Positions 42,662 to 51,488 of a DNA stretch of 64,000 nucleotides are shown piece by piece. A program made the position numbers and the translations under genes. Each line of letters starts with the position of its first letter. Position 1 is the stretch's first letter. The DNA is from Bradyrhizobium sp. CCGB12 (GTDB lineage Bacteria > Pseudomonadota > Alphaproteobacteria > Rhizobiales > Xanthobacteraceae), in contig NZ_JANADO010000001.1 of NCBI RefSeq assembly GCF_024199845.1, positions 2,666,001 to 2,730,000 on the forward strand. The letters run 5' to 3'. Under the pieces are notes generated by a model that saw only the letters and a list, made by a program, of their open reading frames with translations, did no database searches and was not told where the DNA came from.

Positions 42662-42952
42662 ATGAAGAAAACACTGGCAGTCTTGGCCACCGTCGCAGCG
42701 GTCGGCGTGACCGCAGTCGCGGCGCCTGCGCCTGCCGAGGCGCGCGGTCGTGGCATCGGCCCGGGCCTTGCATTCGGCCTTGCCGCCGGCGCGATCACCG
42801 CGGGCGCGGTCGCCGCATCGCAACCGTACGGCTATTACGGCCCGCGATACGGCTATTATGACGGCCCGGGCTATTATTACGGACCGGGTCCCTATGCCTA
42901 TTACGGCGGCGGGCCGTACTACCGGCACCATCGTCACTGGCGCCATTGGTAG
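42662..42952 (+). CDS. Secreted Gly/Tyr-rich protein, 96 residues
   Basis: ATG 42662 follows AAGGAGGAAG, a perfect ribosome site. Signal peptide KKTLAVLATVAAVGVTAVAA ending in APAEA; the mature part has a short hydrophobic glycine/alanine stretch (GLAFGLAAGAITAGAVA) and a tail of YGYYGPRYGYYDGPGYYYG type with terminal histidines. Typical of small Rhizobiales envelope proteins of unknown function. Ends before a perfect terminator. Confidence 0.8.
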   Translation: MKKTLAVLATVAAVGVTAVAAPAPAEARGRGIGPGLAFGLAAGAITAGAVAASQPYGYYGPRYGYYDGPGYYYGPGPYAYYGGGPYYRHHRHWRHW

Positions 42953-42967
42953 CGACTGATAGCGAAA

Positions 42968-42995
42968 AGCCCGGAGCGATGCTCCGGGCTTTTTT
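42968..42995 (+). terminator. Rho-independent terminator
   Basis: AGCCCGGAGC-GAT-GCTCCGGGCT followed by TTTTT. The flanking AAAA on the left makes it usable on both strands, serving the Gly/Tyr-rich protein and the minus-strand 54-residue gene. Confidence 0.93.
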
Positions 42996-43016
42996 CGTGT
43001 GCGTGATGTCACGCCC

Positions 43017-43181
43017 CTACGGCCAGAGCGAGGGACGTTCGACCTTGCGGGCATTCTCGAGCGTCGATACGAAATACTCTTCGCGCTCGCGCTTGAACTT
43101 CTCCTGGGTGGCGCGGAAGGCGGCAACACGGGTGGCGATCTCATCGCGTTCGCGGGCTTTGCGTTCTTCGTCTTCGGTCAT
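43017..43181 (-). CDS. Hypothetical charged helical protein, 54 residues
   Basis: ATG 43181 is preceded by AGAGGGG at good spacing; an ATG six bases further up would sit too close to it. The product begins MTEDEERKARERDEIATRVA and is a single charged helix ending VERPSLWP. Cytosolic, function unknown. Confidence 0.6.
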   Translation of the reverse strand: MTEDEERKARERDEIATRVAAFRATQEKFKREREEYFVSTLENARKVERPSLWP

Positions 43182-43451
43182 GACCATCCCCTCTGTTCGC
43201 ACCTCAACGGTGTCTTCACTGAACTCGAGCTCTGCCGCCGCATTGCGCTGTGAGTCGGATCAACGCATCCATTGGTGCTTCCGAATGGGGCGTCAATGGG
43301 GAGGAGCGATTGCAGGATTGTGATATGCGAAGGGCGGCAGGAATTGCCGAGCTTGTTTCTCTTCACGCTTTTCTTCACGGTGGATAAGAGCGTCAACAAT
43401 CTTGTCTCTTGCCTGCCTTGCAGCTAGCGCAGAACACATCGGGAGCAGCGC

Positions 43452-44213
43452 GTGATTGCATCGGATCTTCGCAGCGGCGTCGAACGGCTCGGCGACATGA
43501 TCGCCGCAGCGAAGACCATCGTGCCGTTCACCGGCGCCGGCATCTCGACCGAATGCGGCATTCCCGACTTCCGCTCGCCGGGCGGAATTTGGACGCGCAA
43601 CCGTCCGATCCCGTTCGACGAGTTCGTGGCGAGCCAGGAGGCGCGCGACGAATCCTGGCGCCGGCGCTTCGCGATGGAGGAGATATTCGCAGCGGCAAAG
43701 CCGGGTCGAGGTCACCGCGCGCTGGCGTCGCTGTACCACGCCGGCAAGGTTCCCGCCGTCATCACCCAGAACATCGACAATCTGCACCAGGCCTCGGGTT
43801 TGGCCGCCGAGCACGTGATTGAACTTCATGGAAACACAACCTACGCGAGATGTGTCGGTTGCGGGCAGGCCTATCAGCTCGACTGGGTGAAGCGCCGATT
43901 CGACGCGGAGGGGGCCGCGCCCAACTGCACGGCGTGCGACGAGCCGGTGAAGACCGCCACGATCTCGTTCGGCCAGATGATGCCCGAAGATGAGATGCAG
44001 CGCGCAACCGCACTGTCGCAAGCCTGCGATCTCTTCATCGCCATCGGTTCCTCGCTGGTGGTGTGGCCCGCGGCGGGCTTTCCGATGATGGCAAAGAACG
44101 CAGGCGCACGCCTCGTGATCATCAATCGCGAGCCGACCGAGCAGGACGATATCGCCGATCTCGTCATCCACCACGACATCGGCGAGACTCTCGGGCCCTT
44201 TGTCGCAAATTGA
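43452..44213 (+). CDS. Sirtuin-type NAD-dependent protein deacylase
   Basis: 253 residues from GTG 43452 (GGGAG upstream). It removes acyl groups from lysines using NAD+ and releases nicotinamide. NAD-binding motifs FTGAGISTECGIPDFRSPGG (26-45) and TQNIDNLHQASG, the catalytic His in VIELHGN, a zinc ribbon CVGC...CTAC, and IGSSLVVWPAAGFP. The nicotinamide it produces is the substrate of the pncA product encoded at 6.4 kb, although the loci are not linked. Bacterial class II/III-like sirtuin; symbol cobB would be by homology only. Confidence 0.93.
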   Translation: MIASDLRSGVERLGDMIAAAKTIVPFTGAGISTECGIPDFRSPGGIWTRNRPIPFDEFVASQEARDESWRRRFAMEEIFAAAKPGRGHRALASLYHAGKVPAVITQNIDNLHQASGLAAEHVIELHGNTTYARCVGCGQAYQLDWVKRRFDAEGAAPNCTACDEPVKTATISFGQMMPEDEMQRATALSQACDLFIAIGSSLVVWPAAGFPMMAKNAGARLVIINREPTEQDDIADLVIHHDIGETLGPFVAN

Positions 44214-44411
44214 GGCATCAATTTGATTCGCGGCCGTGCAAGCTGTTCATAGGTTCCGGCCAATCTCTTTTTTATCTATGCCTCGCAACCGGGAGTGTTA
44301 TCTTTTGAGTCGAAAGATTCGCGTCGCGTCGAATTGAGAACATTCTCTTAAGACGCGTGATTCGAGCGCCGCCGAGGTGGCGGGTTGCATGGCAGTGTGG
44401 GGTCCGGGGTT

Positions 44412-45074
44412 ATGGGGTCGTCGGACGGATTTGAGTCCAAGAAGGTCGGAGTTCCCGCGCCAGGCACGTCGCCGGGGCGGATGACGCCAGGCGAGCATGG
44501 TGGCGGCGGCCGCGACAGCGCGCTCAGTCCCTTCACCGGCCTCGGCGAGGCCAGCGCCAACCTCGTCGAGGTGACCGGCGTTATCAAATGGTTCGACGCC
44601 TCCAAGGGCTACGGCTTCATCGTTCCCGACAATGGCTGGCCTGACGTGCTCCTGCACGTTACCGTGCTCAGGCGCGATGGCTTCCAGACGGCTTACGAGG
44701 GCGCCCGCATCGTTGTCGAGTGCATCCAGCGCGCCAAGGGTTATCAGGCATTCCGCGTGGTCTCGATGGACGAGTCCACCGCGATCCATCCGGCGCAGAT
44801 GCTGCCGCCGCGTACCCACGTCACGGTCACCCCGACCAGCGGACTGGAGCGGGCCCAGGTCAAATGGTTCAATCGGTTGCGTGGCTTCGGATTCCTGACC
44901 TGCGGTGAGGGCACGCCGGACATATTTGTGCACATGGAGACGCTGCGCCGCTTCGGCATGACTGAACTGCGGCCCGGCCAATATGTGCTGGTTCGGTTTG
45001 GGCCCGGCTCGAAGGGCATGATGGCGGCCGAGATCCATCCCGAGACCGGATCGCCGGGCTTGCAGTCGCACTAA
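44412..45074 (+). CDS. Double cold-shock-domain protein
   Basis: 220 residues. A disordered N-terminal tail (Gly/Ser/Pro) is followed by two cold-shock domains: VTGVIKWFDASKGYGFIVPD with DVLLHVTVL, and RAQVKWFNRLRGFGFLTCGE with DIFVHMETL. Both keep the RNP1-like KGYGFI / RGFGFL and RNP2-like VLLHV / IFVHM motifs, so it should bind single-stranded nucleic acid as an RNA chaperone. Two-domain proteins of this length are characteristic of alphaproteobacteria. ATG 44412 chosen as start; the tail makes the exact N-terminus uncertain. Confidence 0.9.
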   Translation: MGSSDGFESKKVGVPAPGTSPGRMTPGEHGGGGRDSALSPFTGLGEASANLVEVTGVIKWFDASKGYGFIVPDNGWPDVLLHVTVLRRDGFQTAYEGARIVVECIQRAKGYQAFRVVSMDESTAIHPAQMLPPRTHVTVTPTSGLERAQVKWFNRLRGFGFLTCGEGTPDIFVHMETLRRFGMTELRPGQYVLVRFGPGSKGMMAAEIHPETGSPGLQSH

Positions 45075-45101
45075 CGGCGCCAATTCCCGCAATCGTGAGC
45101 A

Positions 45102-45131
45102 GAGGCGCGCCGGTTGACCGGCGCGCCTCTG
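45102..45131 (+). terminator. Stem-loop terminator after the cold-shock gene
   Basis: Thirteen-base perfect stem AGAGGCGCGCCGG / CCGGCGCGCCTCT with TTGA loop, followed by GGCTTTT. Confidence 0.88.
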
Positions 45132-45188
45132 GCTTTTCCGGCAATCGCCGCGTAAGGACTGTTCCAGTTCCACGCCTCGAGTGCCCCC

Positions 45189-45674
45189 ATGAATTCTGAT
45201 CGAAAGGCCGTCTGGTCCGTTGCGAAGGGCTGGCTTGCCGCCATCCTCGTCGTTGCCGGCTTGGCGGCCGCAATTGCATCCGTCCGCGCCGCGACCTTCC
45301 AGCCGCTCGAGATCGTCACCAGGAACGGCGTGCAGGTGTTCTCGGTCGAGATGGCGACGACCGAGCAGGAGAAGCAGACCGGCCTGATGTACCGCAAGGA
45401 ACTGGCCGACGGAAAAGGAATGCTGTTCGACTTCAATCCCGAGCAAGAAGTGTCGATGTGGATGAAGAACACCTACGTCTCGCTCGACATGATCTTCATC
45501 CGCGCCGACGGCCGCATCCTGCGCATTGCCGAAAACACCGAGCCGATGTCGACCAAGATCATCTCGTCCAAGGGCCCCGCCCGGGCGGTCTTGGAGGTCG
45601 TGGCAGGAACGGCGCAGAAATACGGCATCCGTCCCGGCGACCGTGTCGGTCATCCGCTGTTCGGCAACAAATAA
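45189..45674 (+). CDS. DUF192 family exported protein
   Basis: 161 residues. N-terminal signal segment GWLAAILVVAGLAAAIASVRA, then the DUF192 fold: MATTEQEKQTGLMYRKELAD, GMLFDFNPEQEVSMWMKNTY and SLDMIFIRADGRILRIAENT. The family (YtoQ/PpgA-like beta barrel) is of unknown activity. Lies between a terminator and the tRNA-Pro locus. Confidence 0.88.
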   Translation: MNSDRKAVWSVAKGWLAAILVVAGLAAAIASVRAATFQPLEIVTRNGVQVFSVEMATTEQEKQTGLMYRKELADGKGMLFDFNPEQEVSMWMKNTYVSLDMIFIRADGRILRIAENTEPMSTKIISSKGPARAVLEVVAGTAQKYGIRPGDRVGHPLFGNK

Positions 45675-45699
45675 GCGGGGCAGGCGAGGGCGTTGCCCC

Positions 45700-45780
45700 T
45701 TCTGGCGACTTCCAGGAAGCTTGCCGGCGGCTTGGAAAGCTTGCTGGCGGCTTGGAGAGCTTGCTGGCGCCTTGGGAAGC
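45700..45780 (+). repeat. Tandem repeat of 20 bases before tRNA-Pro
   Basis: TTGCCGGCGGCTTGGAAAGC, TTGCTGGCGGCTTGGAGAGC and TTGCTGGCGCCTTGGGAAGC follow each other at 45721, 45741 and 45761; a degenerate unit lies at 45700-45720. Confidence 0.85.
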
Positions 45781-45807
45781 GTGTATCGACGGGGCTCGCT
45801 GGACATT

Positions 45808-45884
45808 CGGGGTATAGCGCAGCCTGGTAGCGCGGCAGTTTTGGGTACTGCAGGTCGTTGGTTCGAATCCAGCTGCCCCGACCA
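45808..45884 (+). tRNA. tRNA-Pro (anticodon TGG)
   Basis: 77 bases with encoded CCA. Acceptor CGGGGTA / TGCCCCG, discriminator A, anticodon loop TTTGGGT giving TGG, and T loop GGTTCGAATCC. Confidence 0.97.
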
Positions 45885-46006
45885 GTCCCGACGTTGAATG
45901 TCCTACGCTTTTTCCCTGCCATTCTGACGTGATTTTGACGCGCTGTTCCGCCATCGCTGCCGGCGACGCGCGCGCCTGCGTGCGCGCATTGGAAACAACG
46001 AACAGC

Positions 46007-46225
46007 TCAAAACAACAGCCAACCGACGAGGCGCCAGGCAAGCCAGGCGAGGCCGCAGATCCAGCCCAGCATCGCGATCCCCGCGAGGCCGAGCCCGCCA
46101 ACCGCGAGCAGCGAGCTACCAGTCTCCGGCGTCTCGGCGAGCTTCTCAGGCGTATCGACTTGGTTCACGCCATCCTCTTGCCTAGCCTGCAGTTCATTGG
46201 TCTCGGCTCGTTTGCGAAGATTCAC
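46007..46225 (-). CDS. Small tail-anchored membrane protein, 72 residues (paralogue of 63318-63479)
   Basis: From GTG 46225 (GGAG upstream) the product begins MNLRKRAETNELQARQEDGV, has a glycine-rich stretch and ends with the span AMLGWICGLAWLAWRLVGWL. The C-terminal pattern MLxWIxGLxWxA recurs in the small protein at 63.3 kb, so the two are likely paralogues. Function unknown. Confidence 0.6.
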   Translation of the reverse strand: MNLRKRAETNELQARQEDGVNQVDTPEKLAETPETGSSLLAVGGLGLAGIAMLGWICGLAWLAWRLVGWLLF

Positions 46226-46488
46226 CGGCCGCGCTCCAAGCTCACATGGACGTGAGACGTTGTCCCGTCCAGGCAGGCGGGTGCACGGTGATCGCAGACA
46301 CGCTCCAATGCCCTGACAGGCGGGAAAAAGCTGCAACGCGTGGCCCGATGATTGGTTGCTGCCTGGCGAACGAGGGGGCAATCGAATTTTCCACGCATCC
46401 GGCGCCTGCTTCGGCCGTTCACCGCGTTGAAGGAGAGGGCGCACTCGATCGTGCCGCGCCCGTCGAGCTTCCTTCGGGCGAGGTCTTC

Positions 46489-46860
46489 ATGTCGATCAGC
46501 GCGATTGCTTCATCCAGTGCGGCGGCGACGTCGCCGTCGACCGCCACGACGTCGACTTCCGCGGCACCATCGACATCGGCCGCGTCCGCGACATCGGCGA
46601 CGTCGTCCTCGCAATCGGCGGGGGAAAGCGCGGGATCGGGTGGCGGCAGCGGCGCAGCCAAGACCATCGTCAGCGAAGTCTCCATCACCATCGACGGTAC
46701 CACCACTACTACGATCACCTATTCCGATGGCACGACCGAGGTCCAGACCTCGACGAGCGCGCAAGGCGGCCAGGGCAATCAGGCGGGACAGACCTACACC
46801 GCCCAAGGCACCCTTCAAGCCAATGCTCAGGCTGCCTCGAGCGCAGGCGCCGGCATCTGA
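46489..46860 (+). CDS. Low-complexity Ser/Thr/Ala-rich protein, 123 residues
   Basis: ATG 46489 has GCGAGG six bases upstream. The product is MSISAIASSSAAATSPSTAT followed by more Ser/Ala/Thr, a Gly-rich hinge, one ordered strand pair (TIVSEVSITIDGTTTTTITY) and a Gln/Ala tail. The beta segment followed by a low-complexity C-terminus resembles small secreted or surface proteins of Bradyrhizobium, but there is no signal peptide. Longer upstream starts in frame lack ribosome sites. Function unknown. Confidence 0.6.
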   Translation: MSISAIASSSAAATSPSTATTSTSAAPSTSAASATSATSSSQSAGESAGSGGGSGAAKTIVSEVSITIDGTTTTTITYSDGTTEVQTSTSAQGGQGNQAGQTYTAQGTLQANAQAASSAGAGI

Positions 46861-47508
46861 AGGCCGGCGCGGCCTCTGAGCGGCGGCGGAATTGCCGGCG
46901 GCTCCATCGAACCTTCTGAACCTCGCCATAGACATATGCGTGTTGGGGATTTCAGCGCCCAATACCTAAACGGACGCCGCCAAGCGATGATATTCCGCTT
47001 GCGCGGCGTTGCGCTTTTCAGCCGTCAACTTTCAGATCTGACCCATCAGCTCGTGGCGTACCAGCCGGATGGAAACGGCACGAATGGCCAGGTCGTCTCG
47101 TTGTCGTTGGCCGCCTTCGGCGGTTGCTGGTCCGGCGTCTTCGTGATCGGGACAGACGTCTTCTCTCGCAGCGCCAGGCGCAGACATGGGCATTGCAAAT
47201 CCATTGTGGTCGCCCTGCCAGTCAATCAATTTCAGAATACGTGTCGGCTCAAAATCACCGCGCCCTGGAAACGACGCGTTCTCAAATAACGCACGCATTC
47301 TAGAAAAATTGGCGCCGGCTTTCAACCGGTCTCGCCGCGGGAAGTAAGGTTGATCGGTTAGGTTAAGGGCGAGCGGTTGTTGCGGTCGCCTTGGCGATCG
47401 TTATCAGATCGAGCCCGGCTCGCGATGGGCTGCCCGAAATCCCGTGCTCAAAGATCACAGTTCATCGCGGCGCGTAGTAGCTGAGTTCTGCGCCCAGTGA
47501 GTTCTGCC
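46861..47508. other. Intergenic region with one ambiguous open frame
   Basis: About 650 bases. A minus-strand frame (47032-47298, 88 residues, starting MRALFENASFPGRGDFEPTR and ending [16 protein letters not shown]) and a plus-strand frame over the same bases compete. Neither has a ribosome site, and I cannot choose between them or confirm either as a gene. Confidence 0.35.
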
Positions 47509-47703
47509 ATGTCTATCGATCGCAACCTCAAAACCGTCGATCCGCCGTCGAGCTGGACCGAGATCTGGCATCTCTGGACCGTGATCGTGCCGCGCCGCTC
47601 GATCAACGGGCAGCTCGTTTACGGCAAGGTCTGGCGCCGTCATGACGGCCGCGACTGGATCTACAAGAAGTTCACCGAGTTCGACAGCGAAGAGGCGGCC
47701 TGA
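47509..47703 (+). CDS. Hypothetical protein, 64 residues
   Basis: Reads MSIDRNLKTVDPPSSWTEIW, then HLWTVIVPRRSINGQLVYGK and WRRHDGRDWIYKKFTEFDSE. Aromatic-rich small beta protein typical of Bradyrhizobium conserved hypotheticals. ATG 47509; the ribosome site is weak. It converges on the OpgC gene, separated by a strong hairpin. Confidence 0.6.
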   Translation: MSIDRNLKTVDPPSSWTEIWHLWTVIVPRRSINGQLVYGKVWRRHDGRDWIYKKFTEFDSEEAA

Positions 47704-47724
47704 CGCCGTAATGGTGGCGTCAGG
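47699..47724. terminator. Bidirectional stem-loop between convergent genes
   Basis: CCTGACGCC / GGCGTCAGG nine-base stem with an eight-base loop. The left arm overlaps the stop codon of the 64-residue gene. Confidence 0.6.
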
Positions 47725-47745
47725 CGCGAGATCGCTCGCCTTGCC

Positions 47746-48921
47746 TCAGGCGGCATTCGCCGCCGTGGCAGTCGGCTTGGGCGGCGGGGGCTTCAGCGGC
47801 TTGTCCTGCTTCTTCGACCACGAGATGTAATAGGCCACCGTCGTCATGATCGCGATGCCGGCGATGCTGACGAACAGCTGCGCGAACAGCGAACCCGAGC
47901 TCATCGACAGCTCGAAATGGCCGACGAAGGACAGGAACACGCCGACGCAGAACACCGCGAGCGACTGCTGGCCGCAGACGATCAGCGGATCGAACACCCT
48001 CCACTCCAGGCCCGGCCATTCCTTCGGCACGAAGCGGATCACCAGGATCACGATCACGACGAAGTGGATGAAGCGGTAGGGCGCGAGGTTGGTCTTGTCG
48101 TTGGGATTGAAGGCCGAGAACAGCCATTGTGGGAACATGCCGCCGAGGGTCGGGAAGCGGCCGGCCATGGTCATGATCAGCGCGAACAGCAAATAGGCGA
48201 GGCAGAGGTAAAGCGTGATCCTCGCATTGATCAGCGCCATCGAGCGCCGCGCGCCGCCCATGGCGCACCAGGCGCCGAACACGAACAGCACCTGCCAGCA
48301 ATACGGGTTGAAGTACCACTGCCCGGCCGGATAGGCCGTCAGATTCCAACCGAAGTGGCGCGCGGCGAGCCACAGCGCGATGGACAGCGCCATCGTCACG
48401 TCGGGCTTGCGCAGCATGAACCACAGCACCGGCGGAAACAGTCCCATCAGCACGATGTAGAGCGGCAGCACGTCGAGATTGAGCGGCTTGAAGCGCAGGA
48501 ACAAGCCCTGACGCAGCGTCTCGGTGGCGTTGTCGACGAGGCCGGCGACGTTGAACTCGTTGATCATCTCGGAATCGCCGAAGCGCAGCGCGAGATAACT
48601 GATCGAGGCGATGTAGATCACGAACAGGATGATGTGGGCGACATAGAGCTGCCAGACCCGCTTGGTGAGCCTTGTGGCGCCGACGATGAAGCCGCGCTCC
48701 AGCATCATCCGCGCATAGACGAAGGACGCCGTGTAGCCGGAGATGAAGACGAACAGGTCGGCGGCGTCGGAAAAACCGTAGTTCCGCGTTGTGATCCAGT
48801 TCACCACGTTGTCGGGGATGTGGTCGAGGAAGATCGCCCAGTTTGCGACGCCGCGAAACAGGTCGAGCCGGAGGTCGCGCCCCTTTTCGGGAAGCGTTGC
48901 GCTGATGTTCAGGAAGGCCAT
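47746..48921 (-). CDS. opgC: OpgC-family membrane acyltransferase
   Basis: 391 residues, about ten membrane segments. The N-terminal EKGRDLRLDLFRGVANWAIF, HIPDNVVNWITTRNYGFSDA and LFVFISGYTASFVYARMML blocks are characteristic of the OpgC protein family, which modifies periplasmic glucans (succinyl or similar substituents) by acyl transfer across the inner membrane. The catalytic His should be in FLDHIPDNV. The C-terminus ends in a Lys/Pro-rich cytoplasmic tail. ATG 48921 is chosen over longer GTG/TTG alternatives because the conserved region begins right after it. Not linked to opgGH here. Confidence 0.85.
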   Translation of the reverse strand: MAFLNISATLPEKGRDLRLDLFRGVANWAIFLDHIPDNVVNWITTRNYGFSDAADLFVFISGYTASFVYARMMLERGFIVGATRLTKRVWQLYVAHIILFVIYIASISYLALRFGDSEMINEFNVAGLVDNATETLRQGLFLRFKPLNLDVLPLYIVLMGLFPPVLWFMLRKPDVTMALSIALWLAARHFGWNLTAYPAGQWYFNPYCWQVLFVFGAWCAMGGARRSMALINARITLYLCLAYLLFALIMTMAGRFPTLGGMFPQWLFSAFNPNDKTNLAPYRFIHFVVIVILVIRFVPKEWPGLEWRVFDPLIVCGQQSLAVFCVGVFLSFVGHFELSMSSGSLFAQLFVSIAGIAIMTTVAYYISWSKKQDKPLKPPPPKPTATAANAA

Positions 48922-49180
48922 GCGACGGGAGCTTTCGGAGGGGACAGAAGCGCTGATATCGGCGAGGTTCGGCCGCCGGGCGGGATCCCGGCGCGGACGG
49001 CGGGTACGCAATTGTCACGGTGCAGCATAATGACTATACCCATCGGCAAGGCACCCCGGGAGCTGGAATCACCGAACATTTCCCGAACGGTGTCTCTATA
49101 ATACTATGCCCGCGGTTTCCACCAACTGCCACCGTGACGCATCGGAATCGGACGAAAAGACGAAGAGGCCTGGACCAGTC

Positions 49181-49486
49181 ATGACCGCACGCATTTTCAA
49201 GCCCGCCAAGAACGCGATGCAATCCGGCCGGTCCAAGACCAAGGAATGGCAGCTCGATTACGAGCCGGAGCAGCCGCGTTCGGTCGAGCCGCTGATGGGC
49301 TGGACCTCGTCCGGCGACATGAAGCAGCAGATCACGCTGCACTTCCACAGCAAGGAAGAGGCGATCGCCTATTGCGAGCGCAAGGGCATCGCCTACCAGG
49401 TCATCGAGCCGCAGGATTCGATCCGCCGGCCGGTCGCGTACGCGGACAATTTTTCGTTCCGGCGCGGCGAGCCCTGGACCCATTAA
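49181..49486 (+). CDS. NDUFS4-type complex I accessory subunit
   Basis: 101 residues. Matches the ETC complex I subunit conserved region (18-kDa/NDUFS4): TARIFKPAKNAMQSGRSKTK, the W-x-x-DYEP strand, LMGWTSSGDMKQQITLHFHS, KEEAIAYCERKGIAYQVIEP and the ending NFSFRRGEPWTH. Alphaproteobacteria keep this supernumerary subunit outside the nuo operon, as here. ATG 49181 chosen at the conserved start. Confidence 0.92.
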   Translation: MTARIFKPAKNAMQSGRSKTKEWQLDYEPEQPRSVEPLMGWTSSGDMKQQITLHFHSKEEAIAYCERKGIAYQVIEPQDSIRRPVAYADNFSFRRGEPWTH

Positions 49487-49510
49487 CGACCTGCATCCCC
49501 CGCACGTCGA

Positions 49511-49710
49511 ATTCGTCATGCCCGGGCCTGTCCCGGGTATCTGCGTTTTGGGGAGCGGGAGGTTGACGGACGAGCTCGGCCTGCATGGTTCGAGACGCCC
49601 GCTCTGGCGGGCTCCTCGCCATGAGGGTCTGACATCTCGCCGCGAAACCTGACCTCATCCTGAGGGCCCGCCACAGGCGGGCGTCTCGAAGGATGGGCCG
49701 CGGGCAAGCT
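49511..49710. repeat. Dispersed intergenic repeat cluster
   Basis: A short hairpin CCCGGG-CCTGT-CCCGGG (49521-49537) is followed by a larger element whose arms TTCGAGACGCCCGC (49589-49602) and GCGGGCGTCTCGAA (49677-49690) are exact complements. Both resemble, from memory, repeat families common in Bradyrhizobium and Rhodopseudomonas. They fill the 321-base gap between the complex I subunit and the Lrp-type regulator. Confidence 0.75.
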
Positions 49711-49807
49711 TCCCGCTGGGCTTTTGGAGCCCGAGGGGAAGGTGGTTGGCACCAAGTCCGCCGCGTGCTTCGCTAACGTCACGGCACGATCATGACGAGG
49801 GCGGGGT

Positions 49808-50302
49808 ATGGCGGGACGAGAGCAGCTCGACGGCGTCGACTTGAAGATACTCTCCGAGCTGCAGCAGGACGGGCGGGTTCGCAACAACGAGCTGGCGCTG
49901 CGCGCCGGCGTCTCCGCGCCCAACTGCGTGCGGCGGCTGAAATCGCTGTTCAGCCGCGGCGTGATCCGGGCGGTGCGAGCCGTCATCGACGAGCGGCGGC
50001 TCGGCTATGAGGTGGTGTCGTTCGTGTCGATCCAGCTCGGAAGCCAGGCCCAGCCGGTGCTGGAGGCGTTCGAGAGCTCGATCGCCGCGATTCCACGCAT
50101 CCAGCAGTGCTGGCGGATCTCGGGCGACACCGATTATCTCCTCAAATGCGTCGCGCCGAACGTCGACAGCATGCGCCAGCAACTCCTGCATTTCGCCGCG
50201 ATGCCTGATGTGAAGAACGTTCGCAGCTTCCCGGTGCTGGGTGTCGCGAAGGACGTGCCGCTGCCATTGCAGGACGTCGCCGCCGCGGCGCCGGCAGGAT
50301 AG
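49808..50302 (+). CDS. Lrp/AsnC-family transcriptional regulator
   Basis: 164 residues. N-terminal winged helix with LDGVDLKILSELQQDGRVRN and the recognition helix VSAPNCVRRLKSLFSRGVIR; C-terminal RAM ligand-binding domain with SGDTDYLLKCVAPN. Such regulators sense amino acids. Given the leucine-degradation operon 1.2 kb downstream, branched-chain amino acids or derivatives are a reasonable ligand guess. Start ATG 49808. Confidence 0.92.
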   Translation: MAGREQLDGVDLKILSELQQDGRVRNNELALRAGVSAPNCVRRLKSLFSRGVIRAVRAVIDERRLGYEVVSFVSIQLGSQAQPVLEAFESSIAAIPRIQQCWRISGDTDYLLKCVAPNVDSMRQQLLHFAAMPDVKNVRSFPVLGVAKDVPLPLQDVAAAAPAG

Positions 50303-50348
50303 AGGTGCACCGAGCCGGTAGCTCAAGCGATGGTCTGAGGCCATTTCC

Positions 50349-51377
50349 TCAGCGATACCGGCCGCGAAACTCGCGCGGGGAGGCGCCGGTCCAGCTGCGG
50401 AAGGCGCGGGAGAAGCTCTTCTCGTTGCGGAAGCCGGCGATCTCCGCGATGCGCTTGATCGGCGTGCGCCCGCGCATCAGCTCCTGCTTGGCGAGCTCGA
50501 ACTTTGCCTCTTCCTTGAGATCGCGTAGCGAGGTGGCTTCCTCGCGCAGGCGCCGGTGCATGGTGCGGGTGGAGAGCGCCAGCTCGCTGGCGACGTCCTC
50601 CGCACCGAGACTGCGCCCGCGCGCGCGGCGAAGCACGCGGCGGACGCGCTCGACCAGCAGGCGATCGCGCCGATAGGGCAGTACGGTCAGCCGCAACGCG
50701 CCCTTGAGCATGTTGTCGAGATCGGTGGGGCTACGCGTCAGCGGCAGCGAGAGGTAATGCTTGTCGAAGACGATGCGAGCGCGATCCGCATCGAAGCGCA
50801 CGGTCCTGCAAAAGATGGTCGGATAGACCGAGACGTGGCTGGGCTCGGCGTAAGGGAATTCCGCCGAGCGTAGCGCGATGCTGGAATCGACCGCCCAGCA
50901 GGAGAAGCCGAGCACGTAGCGGAGCAGGGTGACCAGGCAGAATTCGCGCAAAGGCCCGAGGTCGCGCAGCTCCCGGATCGAGACGACCGCGGTCTCCTCA
51001 ATGAGCTCGAGATCGAGCAGCACGTCCTCGGTGAGCAGGCGGTGATGGCGGCACCAGCGCTTGAGCGCGACTTCAAGCGTCGGCGCCGTGATCGAGGCGC
51101 GGCACAGCATGCCATAGGTGCCCCAAGGCAGCCGGCGCGAGAACCAGCCGAGCGCCTCGTCGTCGAGCTCGCGCATGGCATGGCCCGCCAGCGCCTCGAA
51201 CTGGGCGGCAGTCACGCGCCCATCCGGAGAATTGACAAGGTCCGGCGCTACCTGACCGCGGCTCAAAGCCTCCGCCGGGTCGCGGTCGTATCGTTCATAG
51301 GCGGCGACCACGCCGCGGACGAAGGCGGCGGGGGTCATGGCGCGGCGCGAGGTCGCGGTGGCGGCTTGAAATGGCAT
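50349..51377 (-). CDS. AraC-family transcriptional regulator
   Basis: 342 residues. N-terminal arabinose-binding-like domain of the OruR/GbdR subgroup (GWFSRRLPWGTYGMLCRASI), C-terminal AraC DNA-binding domain with SELALSTRTMHRRLREEATS and IAEIAGFRNEKSFSRAFRSW, ending SPREFRGRYR. It is divergent from the isovaleryl-CoA dehydrogenase gene with 111 bases between starts, so it very likely controls the leucine catabolic operon, in response to an acyl-CoA or related metabolite. Confidence 0.92.
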   Translation of the reverse strand: MPFQAATATSRRAMTPAAFVRGVVAAYERYDRDPAEALSRGQVAPDLVNSPDGRVTAAQFEALAGHAMRELDDEALGWFSRRLPWGTYGMLCRASITAPTLEVALKRWCRHHRLLTEDVLLDLELIEETAVVSIRELRDLGPLREFCLVTLLRYVLGFSCWAVDSSIALRSAEFPYAEPSHVSVYPTIFCRTVRFDADRARIVFDKHYLSLPLTRSPTDLDNMLKGALRLTVLPYRRDRLLVERVRRVLRRARGRSLGAEDVASELALSTRTMHRRLREEATSLRDLKEEAKFELAKQELMRGRTPIKRIAEIAGFRNEKSFSRAFRSWTGASPREFRGRYR

Positions 51378-51488
51378 CGGAAATCCCTTGGAAAATCCTC
51401 GCCAAGTTTGGCGGAAAATGCAACCTTTTCGACCGCAAGAGGGCCGCGATACCGCTAGGTTCGAAGGTCAAAATACGGAGGAATCGCC

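Noticed and set aside
44385..44411. Earlier start for the cold-shock protein
   Set aside because: Only nine extra low-complexity residues and no better ribosome site; ATG 44412 kept.
45559..45922. Minus-strand frames across tRNA-Pro and the 20-base repeats
   Set aside because: Antisense translation of the tRNA and tandem repeat; no ribosome site.
47032..47298. 88-residue minus-strand frame
   Set aside because: No ribosome site, no recognisable motif and an equally long competing frame on the other strand.
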